A stretch of 64,000 bases of DNA from Chiridota heheva (GCA_020152595.1 JAIGNY010002177.1:392001-456000), one strand, 5' to 3'; shown: positions 48,325 to 61,192, numbered from the stretch's first letter. Numbers and translations: made by a program. Notes: generated from the letters alone by a model not told the origin.

Positions 48325-48470
48325 CCCAAATTTTCAATGGATGTGGATGGAAATTAGATTTTCAATGGATGTGGATGGAAATTGAATTTTAATTGATGAT
48401 AATGGAAATTGAATTTTCAATGGATGTGAATGGAAATTGAATTTTTAATTGATGTTGATGGAAATTGTCG
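48325..48470. repeat. 28-bp tandem repeat, about 5 units
   Basis: Unit GAAATTGAATTTTCAATGG plus ATGTGGATG, with TTAATTGATG variants, ending about 75 nt before exon 9. Confidence 0.85.
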
Positions 48471-48544
48471 ATATTTTCTTAAGTTTTGATCAGTTTTCAA
48501 ACTCTGCTAGTTTTAACAAATGTGATTTTCTTGTGATTTTTCAG

Positions 48545-48935
48545 AGCATAGACAAGGCCTCGTACAAGGGCGTGGTTACCATCTTGAAGGCTATCATCGC
48601 AGGTTTTGAACAATCTTATGAGCACCACACGGCGGGTGGAATGGCAAGCGCTCTTGCGCTCCTTGAAATGGCGCACATACATTACTTTGGCAAGGAGCCA
48701 GAAAGGGTGGAGAAAACTAGAAAGTCACGACACCACCACCGGTCGCAGCCTCAGCCTCCCGATGCTGAACATGGTGCGTATCTCCTAGATAGTATGCTGT
48801 CGCAACGGCGAACCCAGAAATTGCATAGCGTGTCGGAAATACCAGTCCCACCAGCAGGGCCACCCATGGGTCCCGTCTGGCGTGGGATGACTCAGTCCCG
48901 AAGCCTTAATGAGGATAATTTTGTGGCAGCTTTAG
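48545..48935 (+). CDS. MADD: MADD exon 9 (visible), last exon seen
   Basis: The exon has 391 nt, is entered in phase 0 and left in phase 1, with acceptor TTGTGATTTTTCAG|A and donor TTTAG|GTGAGA. It reads SIDKASYKGVVTILKAI, FEQSYEHHTAGGMASALAL, LLEMAHIHYFGKEPER, a basic histidine-rich stretch, and finally RSLNEDNFVAAL. The YKG...LK...EQSY....GGMAS...LLE.A..HY..KEP pattern and the SL.E.NF.A block are MADD hallmarks. The next exon, expected to begin the charged region after NFVAAL, was not found in the remaining 15 kb. Confidence 0.95.
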
Positions 48936-49918
48936 GTGAGATGGTTTGTAGGTGCATGGAGTGGTTGAGTTTGTGGCATCCTGTAGAATTTGTAGTGTTT
49001 GTTGTGAGAACCCTCCATGACACATGTACCTTTTCAGAGTTACAAACCTCCTCACCTCACTTTTCATCTCCCTATCCACTACCCACCCACCTATGCCTTA
49101 CACCCACCTCATGTCAGAATATTTAATTACACCCACCTCATATCAGAATATTTAAGAGTGTGTTGACAGATGTAAAAATTTGAAACAGTGTTGGAAATTT
49201 AAGTAAGATTGGTCATTTTAAGGAATTGTCCCTTTGTTGCACATTTGCTTTTCATTTGATAGAGGACAATTACAGTAAAAAATGCAGAAAAAGTACATTG
49301 ATGTCATGTTTTTTTTCTAAAAGGTTTGTTTGTAAGAGGGGTGTAGGTAGTAATTCTAATTCATTTATGTGATGTAATATAAGCACTTACACAGACCTGG
49401 TTACAACCGCAAGAATCTACGTTACTGCTAGTTATAACTGCGGGAACAATAAGAATTTGCGGAAAGATTTTTTTTTTCTCTCCAGGTTTCTTGAGTAAGC
49501 AGCTGTATTTGTGGTAAATATGTGCTCTTAAACCTCCGCCATATAATTGTGTGATGAAAAGTGCGTTAACTTGGGAAGGAGGGGAGCCTTTGAAGATGTA
49601 TTTACTACATTAGTATTATTTCTGTCATCATTGTTTGTGGGAAGACTTTTGACACCTTTATTTAAAAACGTGGGAAATTAATCATAAAAATTAATTCCAA
49701 CTCTGTACATACAATTAAATTTAAATATATTTGTTTAATTAATTACCCGGTACTGAATACTTAGGATTATTATTATTGGGATATGGTATAAATGAAAGTG
49801 GTTTGCTTGGTTCATGTGCCAAATAGTTTATTATTTTGATCCGGGCTTCTTCATTTCACAGCCATCAATATTTACTTCAAGTTATACCTTACCTTCCATG
49901 CTTAAATATGCAATCTGG
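48936..49918. other. Intron 9, no feature recognised
   Basis: The frame of exon 9 reads on to about 49126 without a stop, but the donor at 48936 is strong and the read-through sequence is not conserved. Confidence 0.5.
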
Positions 49919-50223
49919 TCCATGACATGATTGCTGAGTTCTTCCAAAAAAATCCTCCAGATAAAATAGTCTCCTTCCTTCAGCATGCATCCCTCTACAA
50001 CCATATTTAATTCTCCTCTTCCACCCCCTCTCTACTTTGTTTTTAGTTTTACCCATGCACCTCCTCTCTCGATCACAGCTTTCTGGCTTTTGTTCTTGAA
50101 TTTCTCTCATTCTTCCCCTGGTCTCTTTCCTTATTACCTTTAAAATGATCTGACCTCTCAGGCACAATTTGACCTTCGTTGTCGTGGTGCCGTTAAGACC
50201 TCATCAAACAAACAAACAAACAT
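49919..50223 (+). mobile_element. LINE 3' end fragment, copy 2
   Basis: Starts with TGCTGAGTTCTTCCAAAAAA, reads IAEFFQKNPPDKI and LYNHI to a stop, then a CT-rich untranslated region and GTGGTGCCGTTAAGACCTCA with a (CAAA)n tail. The same LINE family as 47376. It represents a 5'-truncated insertion. Confidence 0.8.
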
Positions 50224-50249
50224 GATTCTAACGCACTTCTAACCAACCT

Positions 50250-50738
50250 TAACTGACCGTGTCGACAACGTCTACATTACCCGCCTTAAAATAGGTCACA
50301 CCCACCTCACTCACTCCCACTTCCTTACTGGCTCCCCTCCCCCACCCCTCTGCAAGAATTGCCATTGCACCCTCACAGTTCATCACATTCTCCTTGCTTG
50401 TCCCCTGTACAACCTTCCCAGAGCTTCCCTCGCTGTGCACAAGTCAATAGCTGAGCTCTTCCAAAAAAAAACCTCCGGATTAAAATATCTCCTTCCTTCA
50501 TCATGCTTCCCTCTACAACCAAATTTAGTCATCCTTCCCCACTCTCTCTCTCTCTACATTATTTTTTCACCCATACACCTCTCTCGGTCCCAGCTTTCTG
50601 TCTTTTAGTTCTCGTGTCTCTCTCAATCTCCCACTGTTTACTCTCCTTCCTACCTCTGGAATGATCTAACCTCTCAGGCACAATTTGACCTTTGCTGTTG
50701 TGGTGCCGTTAAAGTCTCATCAAACAAACAAACCAACC
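50250..50738 (+). mobile_element. LINE 3' end fragment, copy 3, with CCHC knuckle
   Basis: Encodes YITRLKIGHTHLTHSH, then CKNCHCTLTVHHILLACPL, a C-x2-C...H-x4-C knuckle typical of the C-terminus of Jockey/CR1-like elements. The interval then runs through a CT-rich stretch to GTGGTGCCGTTAAAGTCTCA and (CAAA)n. Frameshifts present. Confidence 0.85.
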
Positions 50739-51387
50739 TTAAAAATGTAGTTACCAGCCCAGCCCTGACCCCCGTAATACCTCTAACATCCCTCACTCTT
50801 TTTCAGCGCGTTGTTATCACAACATCGCTGGAACTGGTCTTAATTTTTCTCTGAAAAATTTTCACCAACAATAGTTGGTCTATGAAACATAATTCACAAT
50901 TCTTTGAATGTACAGACAGATAGATGGAAGAAATCCTTTTCATGGCTATCTCAAAATAGAAAAATGGCAAAAATTCCAATTTAATTTTGTAAAGGCAGTA
51001 CACAACATTGAATATTCAGATATCGATATGCAAATTTGTATGCAAATGTGTATTGCCCTTTTATGTATATTAAATGTTAGTATATCCTGCCACAATTCAG
51101 TGGGCGCGACAGTTTACAAAAGAAGATGAGCCTGATGTGATAACTACTTTTTATGTATTGTCTTACTAAATGAAGTGCTGGCTGAACAATTGGCATTTGA
51201 ATTGAGAGACTTTGAAACCTGTCTGTCCAACAACAGCTTTAAATTTCCCTCAACATTTGACTCGAAGCAGATTTGAGGTTTTATGTTATTCAGCCTATAA
51301 TTTGGCTTCTAATTATACCAACATAGCTCTCTCCCATAACATAAAGATTTTAGGCTGTGCACTTCAGTCATGCATCACAATTTAAAC
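50739..51387. other. Intron 9, no feature recognised
   Basis: AT-rich spacer with no repeat identified. Confidence 0.4.
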
Positions 51388-51766
51388 GATTAGTTCAGTG
51401 GTCAAGCAAGTCTATCTTATAATGAAACAGGACTTCAAAAGAAACAAAATAGTGAAGAAAGCGTTCAAAAATCTTATTCCGTTAAGGAGATATTCAAGTT
51501 AAAAGTTTGGTATCATCTTGTAGAAATGACTGAAATCAGACTAGTTTGTGATGTCACAGCCTCAGATTTCTCAGCATCTATATGTATTTTAAAGTATTTT
51601 AGAATATGATAGAATACATAAAGACACTGAGTAATCTGAGGCTATGACATCACAACTAGTCTGATTTCAGTCATTTTTACAAAAATGATACCAAATTTTA
51701 AAGTTTAATATCTCCTTAATGGAATAAGATTTTTGACTGCTTTCTTCACCATTTTGTTTTTAGCAA
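51388..51766. mobile_element. Foldback family A copy, right end truncated
   Basis: The left arm begins AACGATTAGTTCAGTGGTCA; the right arm runs to TTCTTCACCATTTTGTTTTT and then stops, so the last 50 bp of the element are absent. Confidence 0.8.
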
Positions 51767-52279
51767 TTTAAAAGAAACAAAGGATTTACATTAGGATATA
51801 GGAAATTCCGTCATACATCACAAGAGGAACTTCAAAAGAGGAACACAAATTTAATTTTGGCCTGAAAATTCAAAATGCTCTAAAATGGTCAATTTTTAAG
51901 CGATTTAGATGGAATTTGTTGCTATTTTCATAATTTTTCATAAATTTTAAAGCAATTTAGCATAAGTTCCATATACCTCTAAGAAATTCACCTGTTGTAA
52001 AAATGGACTAAGCCAAATACTGAAGGTCGTGCATTACAGGGATATAATGCACGGGTCATGACAAATGAAAGTACTCCATAGAAATTTTATCAACAAATAT
52101 GGGAATAATCTATTAAGCCTTAAATCTGGAATTCAGTACATATCATTTTTTAAACTTTTTTTGCATATTTATAAACAACCACCTACTCACGTCTCTAAAC
52201 AATGATTTGTGTCAAGTATTAGGATTTTATTATTTCTCTGTTTCAATAATATGATCATTTTGCAGATTTGAAACAATGT

Positions 52280-52870
<591 letters not shown>

Positions 52871-52979
52871 AGATGTGTTTCTGTACAAATTGCATGTGTA
52901 CATACAGATACAGGTGGTTCAAGGTTCAAGCGTCGGTCTGTGTTATATGCATGGATGTACCCAGGTGAGTTCCATACAA

Positions 52980-53440
52980 TCAATCATTTATGGTCTATGG
53001 ATGTGTAAAGACAACATTAGCTCAAATGCTTTCAAATCTATCAAAAACAAACTTGTAACAAAAAACTTCTTCAAAATCTGTATTATCTTACTTACTATTT
53101 TTCTTGTAATTGTTGACTTGGGTGTTTTCTTATATAATTCCTTTTCATTTTAATTGTTATTATAATTCTTTGAAAAGGTTCAGTAAATACTGACCAAACA
53201 TTTTTGGGCCAATTCTTTGTTATCCAAGTTGTAGTAGGAAGTGAACCCTTCTCATCATCTTCAGAGATTTAAGGAGAAAATTTATAAAGAATTACATAAA
53301 GATTTTTAGTGATTGCCCAGCCACACATTAGCTTTGTTGGCACTATTTCTGAATATCAAAGACAGTTCTACCCAAAGTTTGAATTCCTTTGTATAAGATG
53401 TTTAACTCTACACATCTATATGCCTTTAACATCTCACGCT
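52980..53440. other. Intron 9, no feature recognised
   Basis: AT-rich spacer before the 25-bp array. Confidence 0.4.
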
Positions 53441-54250
53441 GAACCCCAATTAACCCCCTTTGGCTGAACCCCAATTAACCCCACATACACATGTCCCAAT
53501 TAACACCACATACACATGCCCAATTAACCCCACATGCACATGCCCAATTAACCCGGTATACACATGCCCCAATTAACCCCACATACACATGCCCCAATTA
53601 ACCCCACATACACATGCCCCAATTAACCCGGTATACACATGCCCCAATTAACCCAGTATACACATGCCCCAATTAACCCGGTATACACATGCCCCAATTA
53701 AGCCCTTATACACATGCCCCAATTAACCCGGTATACACATGCCCCAATTAAGCCCACATACACATGCCCCAATTAACCCCACATACACATGCCCCAATCA
53801 ACACCACATACACATGCCCCAATTAACCCGGTATACACATGCCTTAATTAACCCGGTATACACATGCCCCAATTAACACCACATACACATGCCTAATTAA
53901 CCCCACATACACATGCCCAGATTACCCCACATACACATGCCCCAATTAACACCACATACACATGCCCTAAGTAACCTGGTATACATATGCCCCAATTAAC
54001 CCCACATACACATGCCCCAATTAGCCCCACATACACATGCCCCATTTAACCCCACATACACATGCCACTAGTAACCCCACATACACATGCCACAAGTAAC
54101 CCCATATACACATGCCACAACTAACCCATATACACATGCCACAAGTAACCCATATACACATGCCACAAGTAACCCCACATACACATGTCCCAATTAACCC
54201 TATATACACATGCCCCAATTAACCCCTATACACATGCCCCAATTTAACCC
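53441..54250. repeat. 25-bp minisatellite, about 32 units
   Basis: Unit ACACATGCCCCAATTAACCC plus CACAT, with a common variant in which CCCCACAT is replaced by CCCGGTAT. Later units shift to CCACAAGTAACC. Confidence 0.95.
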
Positions 54251-54339
54251 CATACCAGTATGAATCCATGTTGCATAGTATTACATAACAAAGACCTTTT
54301 GTGGAGTACAATTCTGGGCAGATATGTCGCTTTAGGCCA

Positions 54340-55130
54340 CAGAGGACAAATTTTGTCTTGTAGCCATGACATGTCATCTTGTAGCTATGACACATGTCAT
54401 CTTGTAGCCATGACACATGTCATCTTGTAGCCATGACACATGTCATCTTGTAGCCATGACACACCTGTCGTGTTGTAAACAACAGACATGTCATCTTGTA
54501 GCTATAACACATGTCATCTTCAGGCCATGACACATGTCATGTTGTAACCATGACACAAATGTCCTCTTGTAGCCATGACACAAATTTTGTCTTGTATTCA
54601 TGACACACGTGTCGTCTTGAAGCCATGACACATGTCGTCTTGTAGCGATGACACACTTGTCATCTTGTAGCATGACACACATGTCGTCTTGTAGCATGAC
54701 ACACATGTCGTCTTGTAGCATGATACATGTCGTCTTGTAGCAGACACACATGTTGTCTTGTAGCATGACACATGTCGTCTTGTAGCCATGTCATTTTGTA
54801 GCATGACGCACATGTTGTCTTGTAGCTATGTCATTTTGTAGCATGACACACATGTCATCTTGTAGCATGACACACATGTCATCTTGTAGCATGATACGTC
54901 GTCTTGTAGCAGACACACATGTTGTCTTGTAGCATGACACATGTCGTCTTGTAGCCATGTCATTTTGTAGCATGACGCACATGTTGTCTTGTAGCTATTT
55001 CATTTTGTAGCATGACACACATGTCATCTTGTAGCATGACACACATGTTGTTCTGTAGCATGACACACATATCGTCTTGTAGCAGACACACATTTTGTCT
55101 TGTAGCATGACAAACATGTCTGATATCTTG
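54340..55130. repeat. 24-bp minisatellite with a 169-bp higher-order repeat
   Basis: Basic unit ATGACACACATGTCGTCTTG plus TAGC. A block starting CCATGTCATTTTGTAGCATG recurs at 54786 and 54955, 169 bp apart, showing that larger pieces of the array have duplicated. Confidence 0.93.
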
Positions 55131-55162
55131 TTCTGTCAAATTTTGAAACGTTAAAAGTTTGT

Positions 55163-55268
55163 TTAACCCTTACTCTACCATGCGATGATATTGCCGTTTT
55201 GGGTTCCCCATCTTTGACTCCGCCTCCCAAGCGCGTTTTCAAAAAAGTGCTGGTAGAGTAAGGGTTAA
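55163..55268. mobile_element. piggyBac-like MITE, 98 bp plus TTAA flanks
   Basis: TTAA at both ends (55163-55166, 55265-55268) encloses inverted repeats CCCTTACTCTACCA and TGGTAGAGTAAGGG. TTAA target duplication and CCC-starting termini are the hallmark of the piggyBac superfamily. No coding capacity. Confidence 0.8.
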
Positions 55269-55404
55269 TCAACCCGCGGCAAGTGAGCCAACAAAAAAAT
55301 GTATGCAGCATGATCCCGATAGGCGGCCCACCAGGTCATTGAAGCGGAACGATCCCGACTCTGTTTCTCGGAAGACAGAGGACCCTTTAATAATCAGCCT
55401 GTGC

Positions 55405-55491
55405 TTAACCCTTACTCTAACATGGGTGCCCCATCTTTGACTCCGCCTCCTAAGCGCATTTTCAAGAAAGTGCTGGTAGAGTAGGGATTAA
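55405..55491. mobile_element. piggyBac-like MITE, shorter copy
   Basis: TTAA|CCCTTACTCTAACATG at the left and CTGGTAGAGTAGGGA|TTAA at the right. It shares CATCTTTGACTCCGCCTCC with the copy at 55163. Confidence 0.75.
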
Positions 55492-55562
55492 AAATGACTT
55501 GTTGTGGAAAGTGTACTTCGCCATACCCTAATTTTCTGTATATTTGGTAAATTATCTTACTT

Positions 55563-56138
55563 AAAGGGCCATGCGCCCAAAAAAGAAGGCGCTGCCACTT
55601 CTACTGTCTTAGATTTTCTGCGAGACTTGCATTTATTCCATACACTAGTCTAACACACAAATGTACGGAGCATCTTTGATATAAATATTTAAATCTGAAA
55701 TGACTTATGTCTTCAGCCGACTATGTACAGTTTATCACGTTGGTGATTGTGTATGCGAGCAACAAACAAACAAACTGATTGGTTATCAAGTTTTCACGCC
55801 TAGAATTAATAGTTTTTTCTTGAAATTCTAGGCATCTATTGTTGTTCAGCTGGATATATTAACGAATTTCATTTGGATCCATTGCATTAGCGATTGTATT
55901 TTGCCAAATTAAGTCCGTTTGCCAACTTTTGTAACTTTGCTGTTACTGTAACATGTCGTTAGGCCTTGTGGTAAGTCTGTAAGTTGTACTTTCTATGCTG
56001 TGTGAGTGTTTACTGTACCAGGTGAATAGAGACTTAAGAAAAACAAAACCAATGACATCTAGCAATTGACAAGCGCGAGATAATATCGCATGCTGCAGGA
56101 ATGTTTAAGCACCTCTATTCTGGGGCGCATAGCCCTTT
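55563..56138. mobile_element. TIR element of about 576 bp
   Basis: The left end AAAGGGCCATGCGCCC and the right end GGGCGCATAGCCCTTT are inverted repeats with 15 of 16 matches. No open frame. I could not fix a target duplication, so the superfamily is open. Confidence 0.65.
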
Positions 56139-56380
56139 CAGAATTACTGAGACAATTCTTTTGGATTGATCATTGATTAACTGACAACTTAAGCATCACA
56201 CTTGACTATAATGGAACTGGATTAATATACAAGTGATTACATTTGTTAATCAGGTATATCTTGAAAATCTACCAAATTTGTTGACATTTGCGATTTCATT
56301 TTCACAAAATTGTGCATTCCTAGGGAGGAAAAAAATCATTTCTATTTTGTAATTAAAAACCTACCTGCTGATTGACTTAA

Positions 56381-56760
56381 TGAAAGCTCAGTCGGCTTAG
56401 CGTACGACTGAGATGCTGAAGGGCCCAGGTTCGAGTCCAACAGTGATTTAACCAGTGATTTTACCATAAATATGCAGAACGATATACACTGACATCAAGC
56501 GCAGAGGTTTGTCTTCTGCATCACACCTTCTCGCCCACACGACCTTTGTGAAAAGTGGCCAATGGTTGGGTGACGCTCACCGTCCTTTTTAGGGGACGTA
56601 AAGCCGTCGGTCCCGATGGTAGGAGTTTCACTTGCTGGTTCTCTAAACACTACTTGAATAGAGCAGGGTGTTAACCCGGTGTTCATCCACTTTCCATCGT
56701 GGCAAATTCATCGGGTACACACTGAAAACAAGTCATTGTGACTTACGTGTGCTTTCCCTG
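56381..56760 (+). mobile_element. tRNA-derived SINE
   Basis: The head has an A-box-like AAAGCTCAGTCGGCTTAG (from 56383) and a perfect B box GGTTCGAGTCC (56428-56438), the internal RNA polymerase III promoter. The tRNA fold is incomplete, so this is not a functional tRNA. The body continues with GACGCTCACCGTCC, AGGGGACGTAAAGCCGTCGG and GTTAACCCGGTGTTCATCC. The 3' limit is approximate. Confidence 0.75.
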
Positions 56761-57880
56761 GCATATGCCTTAAAGTGAAATACAATAATAGTCTCTTGTG
56801 CTTTAATATGGTTTAATGTCATTCACAACCTGAAAGATGATACTTGAACTTTTAAGAAAATATAAGAAATAAATAAAGCTACAAACTCAAAATCACAATG
56901 AAAGCTTTCGTAGTGAGCACTCTTTATCTGATGGTAGGTGGTAGGCATTCAGCAAAGTAATGCATGTTCTATTGGCCCCAGCAAATTTATTCTCATTGCA
57001 CAATCTGCCACGACACACACAGACACCTCGTTTCACACCTTTTTGTCGCACTAATCTTTGTGTTAACTGCAGTCTCACTTCTGACACTACACATCACCCA
57101 TGCATCTGCTCAGTGCACTCCATGAAAGAAATGAGAAATGAAAACAGTATTGGTGCTGACATGTTCTGAAAATTAAGCTTTTTGATTACGATGTAAGATC
57201 TTAAAAAACAAAAGATATTTTCCTAAGAAATCCCCCCCTCCCCTGGGGAGTGTCTAGCTTTTTATTTTTAGGGGGCTTCAAGCCCCTATAAACATTCAAG
57301 GGCTTGACACAGATTTAGGATTAGGGGCTAGGACAGAGGTGTAGGTAATTGGGGCACTTCCCCTCCCACAAATGGTTTCTTCTTCCCAGTTGCATGCTTG
57401 TTTCCCAGTTGGGAGGACAATTAATAATATCATTTCAAATTGCCAACATTTGCTTAAAATTTCTCGAAATTGACTGATTTTCCGGAATGGTAATTGTAGA
57501 AAATTTCCTGGAAATTGAAGTATAAATGCTGGCAATTGAAGAAAATTTTACGCAAATGTAGGAAATTGCACAAAAAGTGCAGGAGATTTCCCAAAATTGA
57601 CGAAGATTTTCCGAAAAATTCATTGAAATTGAAACAAATTTCCTGGAATTTGTATAACCAAAAAGAATAGGCTACGGAAATTTTAGGAGGATAAGCCCTT
57701 AATATCTCCCTTAGATACACCACTGTCCCCCAACCAATTGGTATACTTTTTCTGCAGTAATATCTGATTACGAATTTGCTTCTCCAGTCTCTCGCAGCAC
57801 AAACCACGTAAATTATGTTTACGCTCCAGCTCATTGTGCTCCTATGCAACAACTCAATTCACTGAATATTTATCACTGAG
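56761..57880. other. No gene recognised
   Basis: 57440-57650 is rich in AATTTCC/GGAAATTG words in both orientations (irregular repeats). Frames on the minus strand here (57296-57852) have no family support. Confidence 0.4.
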
Positions 57881-58090
57881 ATCATCCATCATCAATGTTC
57901 AATATGAAGTACATCACTCATTGAACATTCATCACTAAGAACATTCATCACTAAGAACATTCATCACTAAGAACACTCAATGAATATTCATCACTGAAAA
58001 CATCACTCAATGTATATTCTTCACAGAAAATCACACAGTGAATATTCATTACTGAGAATTATCTTCAATGAATATTCATATCTGAGATCA
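57881..58090. repeat. Irregular 17-26-bp repeat with ATTCATCACTAAGAAC
   Basis: Three close 17-bp units at about 57927-57975, with looser copies carrying AATGAATATTCATCACTGA before and after. Confidence 0.85.
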
Positions 58091-58610
58091 GCAAAAAAAA
58101 TAATCTTTGAATCAACCAATTAATTAATAATTAATTTGTTAGATCCACTTTTCACAAGTCACCTGACGAAACATTGAATATTCATTACTTCATTTGTGTC
58201 TTCTATATTCAGCATCACACATAGCACATCAGTTTGGGAAATAATTGTCAGTTTCTCAGATTGTATTGTTACTTGTCCAGGTATGGAAAATAGATCATAG
58301 AATGTTCATCACCTTAATAAGCTAATAAAATCCATTATTAGATGATATTATCAGACTGATCATGAATATGCATTGTCAAAAAAATCATTCACTTAAAGTT
58401 TTTTTGCATTTAGAATGTCTTAAAGAAATTGTAAGCTTGCTTTTAGATCATCAATGAGTCTGCTCTTGTTCATCTTCAAAATAACAACTTTCTAAAGGTT
58501 CCAAGGAGCCCATAGTAACTGTAAGTGAACAGTTGAGTAAAATCACCAGGAAAGTAAAAAACATTTTTCACATTTTTATTACATAAATTTCAAACTTGGA
58601 TTCAAATTTT
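58091..58610. other. No feature recognised
   Basis: AT-rich spacer with no clear repeat between the ATTCATCAC and AAGTCAT arrays. Confidence 0.4.
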
Positions 58611-58619
58611 AAATATATG

Positions 58620-59540
58620 TCATGTTTGTAACATTCAAGTAAGTCATTAGTATAAGCATTTAACAGTTGAGCAAGTCATTTACATTACTTGCTCAAGTCA
58701 TACTTATATTACAATCAAGCAAATCCTAATTGTAATTCAATCAAGTCATATTTATAACAGTCAAACAAGTCATATTTACAACAGTTGAAGTCATTTTTAA
58801 CAGTCAGTCGAATCACACTTTATATTACATTCAAGCAAATCATAAAAATAAGTCAATCAAGTCATATTTATAACAGTCAAAAAAGTCATATTTTCAACAG
58901 TTGGAGTCATTTTCAACAGTCAAATAAATCACACTTATAATACAGTCAGGCAAATCATAATTATAAGTCAATCAAGTCATGTTTATAACAGTCAAACAAA
59001 TAATATTCTCAACAGTTGAGGATGTCTTTTACAACTGTCAATCAAGTCACACTTATGTTATATTCAAGCAAATCATAGAAATACGTCAAGTCATATTTAT
59101 AACAGTCAAACAAGTAATAATTTTAACAGTTGAGGATGTCATTTACAATGGTCAGTCAAGTCACACTTATATTTCATTCAAGGAAATCATAAAAATAGGT
59201 CAATTAAGTCATATTTGTAACAGTCAAACAAGTCATATTTTCAACAGTTGGTCATTTTTAATGGTCAATCAAATCACACTTAAATTACAGTCAAGCAAAT
59301 GATAGTTTTAAGTGAATCAAGTCATGTTTATAACAGTCAAACAAGTAATATTTTCAACAGTTGATGTCATTTACAACAGTGAAATCAAGTAATGCTTGTA
59401 TTTACAGTCAAGTAAATCATAGTAATAAGTCATATTTATAACAGTCAAGCAAGTCATTTTTATAACAATCAAACAAGTCATTTTTTTAGAAGTTGAACAA
59501 GTCATTTACAACAGTCAATAAAGTCTTGTTTTCAACTTTC
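58620..59540. repeat. Complex tandem array of AAGTCAT/ACAGTCAA words
   Basis: Higher-order units of about 120-180 bp hold AAGTCATATTTATAACAGTC, AAACAAGTAATATTTTCAAC, AGTTGAGGATGTCATTTACA and TTCAAGCAAATCATA in fixed order. Confidence 0.85.
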
Positions 59541-59580
59541 GTTTGACTCCGTCTCGGTGCCGTTAAACCTCAACAAACGT
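59541..59580 (+). mobile_element. LINE 3' terminal tag
   Basis: TTTGACTCCGTCTCGGTGCC and GTTAAACCTCAACAAAC match the 3' end of the LINE copies at 50200 and 50705. Confidence 0.55.
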
Positions 59581-59909
59581 CAATTAAGTCATACTTTTTT
59601 TACAGTCAATTGTTTCATGGATTGGGATATATATATTTTATCAATGAACTTTGTTGTTTGTGTTACAGATATAAATGTATGCTGCTTTTGAGAAGTCTGA
59701 GTTTTGAATGACTGTGATGTCACAGATGAACAATAATTGTGACTTTGACACCACCTTTGTGTGACATTCATTTTCATGATTGTCAGAAATATATGACACT
59801 TAAGTTTTATGGTAATGAGATTTAATCTCTTTGTGACACGTAGCAATATGACATTTATATCATTGATATGTAAGGAAAGTGGCAACTAGTTTTTCTTAGA
59901 TGTGATATT
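59581..59909. other. No feature recognised
   Basis: AT-rich spacer; a 98-codon minus-strand frame (59589-59885) has no recognised domain. Confidence 0.4.
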
Positions 59910-60484
59910 TATTTGGATGACATGTATGAGGTGATGTTTATTTGGATGACATGTATGATGTGATGTTTATTTGGATGACATGTATGATGTGATGTTTATT
60001 TGGATGACAGGTATGATGTAATGTTTATTTGGATGACAGGTATGATGTGATGTTTATTTGGACGACATGTATGATGTGATGTTTATTTGGATGACAGGTA
60101 TGATGTGATGTTTATTTGGATGACAGGTATGATGTAATGTTTATTTGGATGACAGGTATGATGTGATGTTTATTTGGATGACATGTATGATGTGATGTTT
60201 ATTTGGATGACATGTATGATGTGATGTTTATTTGGATGACAGGTATGATGTGATGTTTATTTGGATGACAGGAATGATGTGATGTTTATTTGGATGACAG
60301 GTATGATGTGATGTTTATTTGGATGACAGGTATGATGTGATGTTTATTTGGATGACAGGTATGATGTAATGTTTATTTGGATGACAGGTATGATGTGATG
60401 TTTATTTGGACGACAGGTATGATGTGATGTTTATTTGGACGACAGGTATGATGTGATGTTTATTTGGATGACAGGTATGATGTT
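59910..60484. repeat. 29-bp minisatellite, about 20 units
   Basis: Unit GTATGATGTGATGTTTATTTG plus GATGACAG split as GTATGATGTGATGTTTATTT and GGATGACAG. Variants: ACAT for ACAG, GTAATG for GTGATG, GGACGAC for GGATGAC. Confidence 0.95.
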
Positions 60485-60947
60485 GGTGCAAGACATCAGA
60501 GATGATTACTTACTGTAGGTGTGCAGTTTATTATGTGTACTTGGAGTGTGACACATCACTGGTTTGTCACATTGATGATGAGTGACGATGAGTGTAAAGT
60601 GTATGTTACTTTGAGTTACTGATACTAATGTCATCAAGTTACCGGTCAAGTTAATGGTGTTCGATCATGGCAATTCTTGCACAAAACCTATCAAAGTTAA
60701 AAATTGTCACCAGGCCCTATGCTGGCGCCTGAGATTAAATTTGAAATTGATATTTCAAAAAAGCCTCTCTGCTGTACGAAGCTCTTATATAATATCAACC
60801 CCCACACTTGTCCCCTATCTATGACACATCCACTATCATTTGAACCCATCTCTTTTCCCGCCAAAAAACCCTTACCCGCCCATCTCCTTCATTGCATCAT
60901 TCATTTGTATTTTCTATTAGTTACCTAAGAACTACTGTAACTTAAAG
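60485..60947. other. No feature recognised
   Basis: A 74-codon frame (60704-60928) has no recognised features. Confidence 0.4.
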
Positions 60948-61056
60948 TTAACCCTTACTCTACCACGTGGTGATATTATCGCCATTATGAGTGCCCTGTC
61001 TTTGGCCTCGCCTCCCAGGTGCATTTTCAAAAAAGTGCTGGTAGAGTAAGGGTTAA
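60948..61056. mobile_element. piggyBac-like MITE, copy 3
   Basis: TTAA|CCCTTACTCTACCACG at the left and CTGGTAGAGTAAGGG|TTAA at the right; interior as in 55163. Confidence 0.8.
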
Positions 61057-61192
61057 TCAACCCGCGACAAGTGTGCCAACTTGAAAATACATGCAGCATG
61101 GTCCCGGTGGGCGGCTTACCGGGTCACTCAAGCAGAACGAGCCCGACTTTGCTGCCCAGAAGACAGAGGACCCTTTAAAAATTAGCCTGTGC

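Larger units (their letters stand above)
12185..48935 (+). other. MADD: MADD gene body, internal exons 1-9 of the visible part
   Basis: Nine exons on one strand share one continuous frame. Intron phases in order are 0, 0, 1, 0, 0, 1, 2, 0, and the last exon ends in phase 1. Visible intron lengths are 534, 400, 3892, 11513, 9827, 3027, 2949 and 2529 bp, and the last intron exceeds 15 kb. Family knowledge: MADD is a large cytosolic and synaptic-vesicle associated protein. Its N-terminal tripartite DENN module is a GDP/GTP exchange factor for Rab3 and Rab27, and its C-terminal part binds TNFR1 and kinesin KIF1 family motors. Visible segments match the end of the DENN module, the acidic serine-rich linker and the conserved central helices. 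The N-terminal uDENN and cDENN parts and the C-terminal death-domain-like part are not seen. Exon numbers here are local to the window. Confidence 0.93.

Noticed and set aside
52892-52968. Possible MADD exon before CAG|GTGAGT
   Set aside because: Lies in a tandemly duplicated flank of an (AT)n tract, no similarity to MADD, and the other copy has a poorer donor.
56381-56450. Functional tRNA gene
   Set aside because: Good A and B boxes but no consistent acceptor stem or complete cloverleaf; continues into a SINE body.
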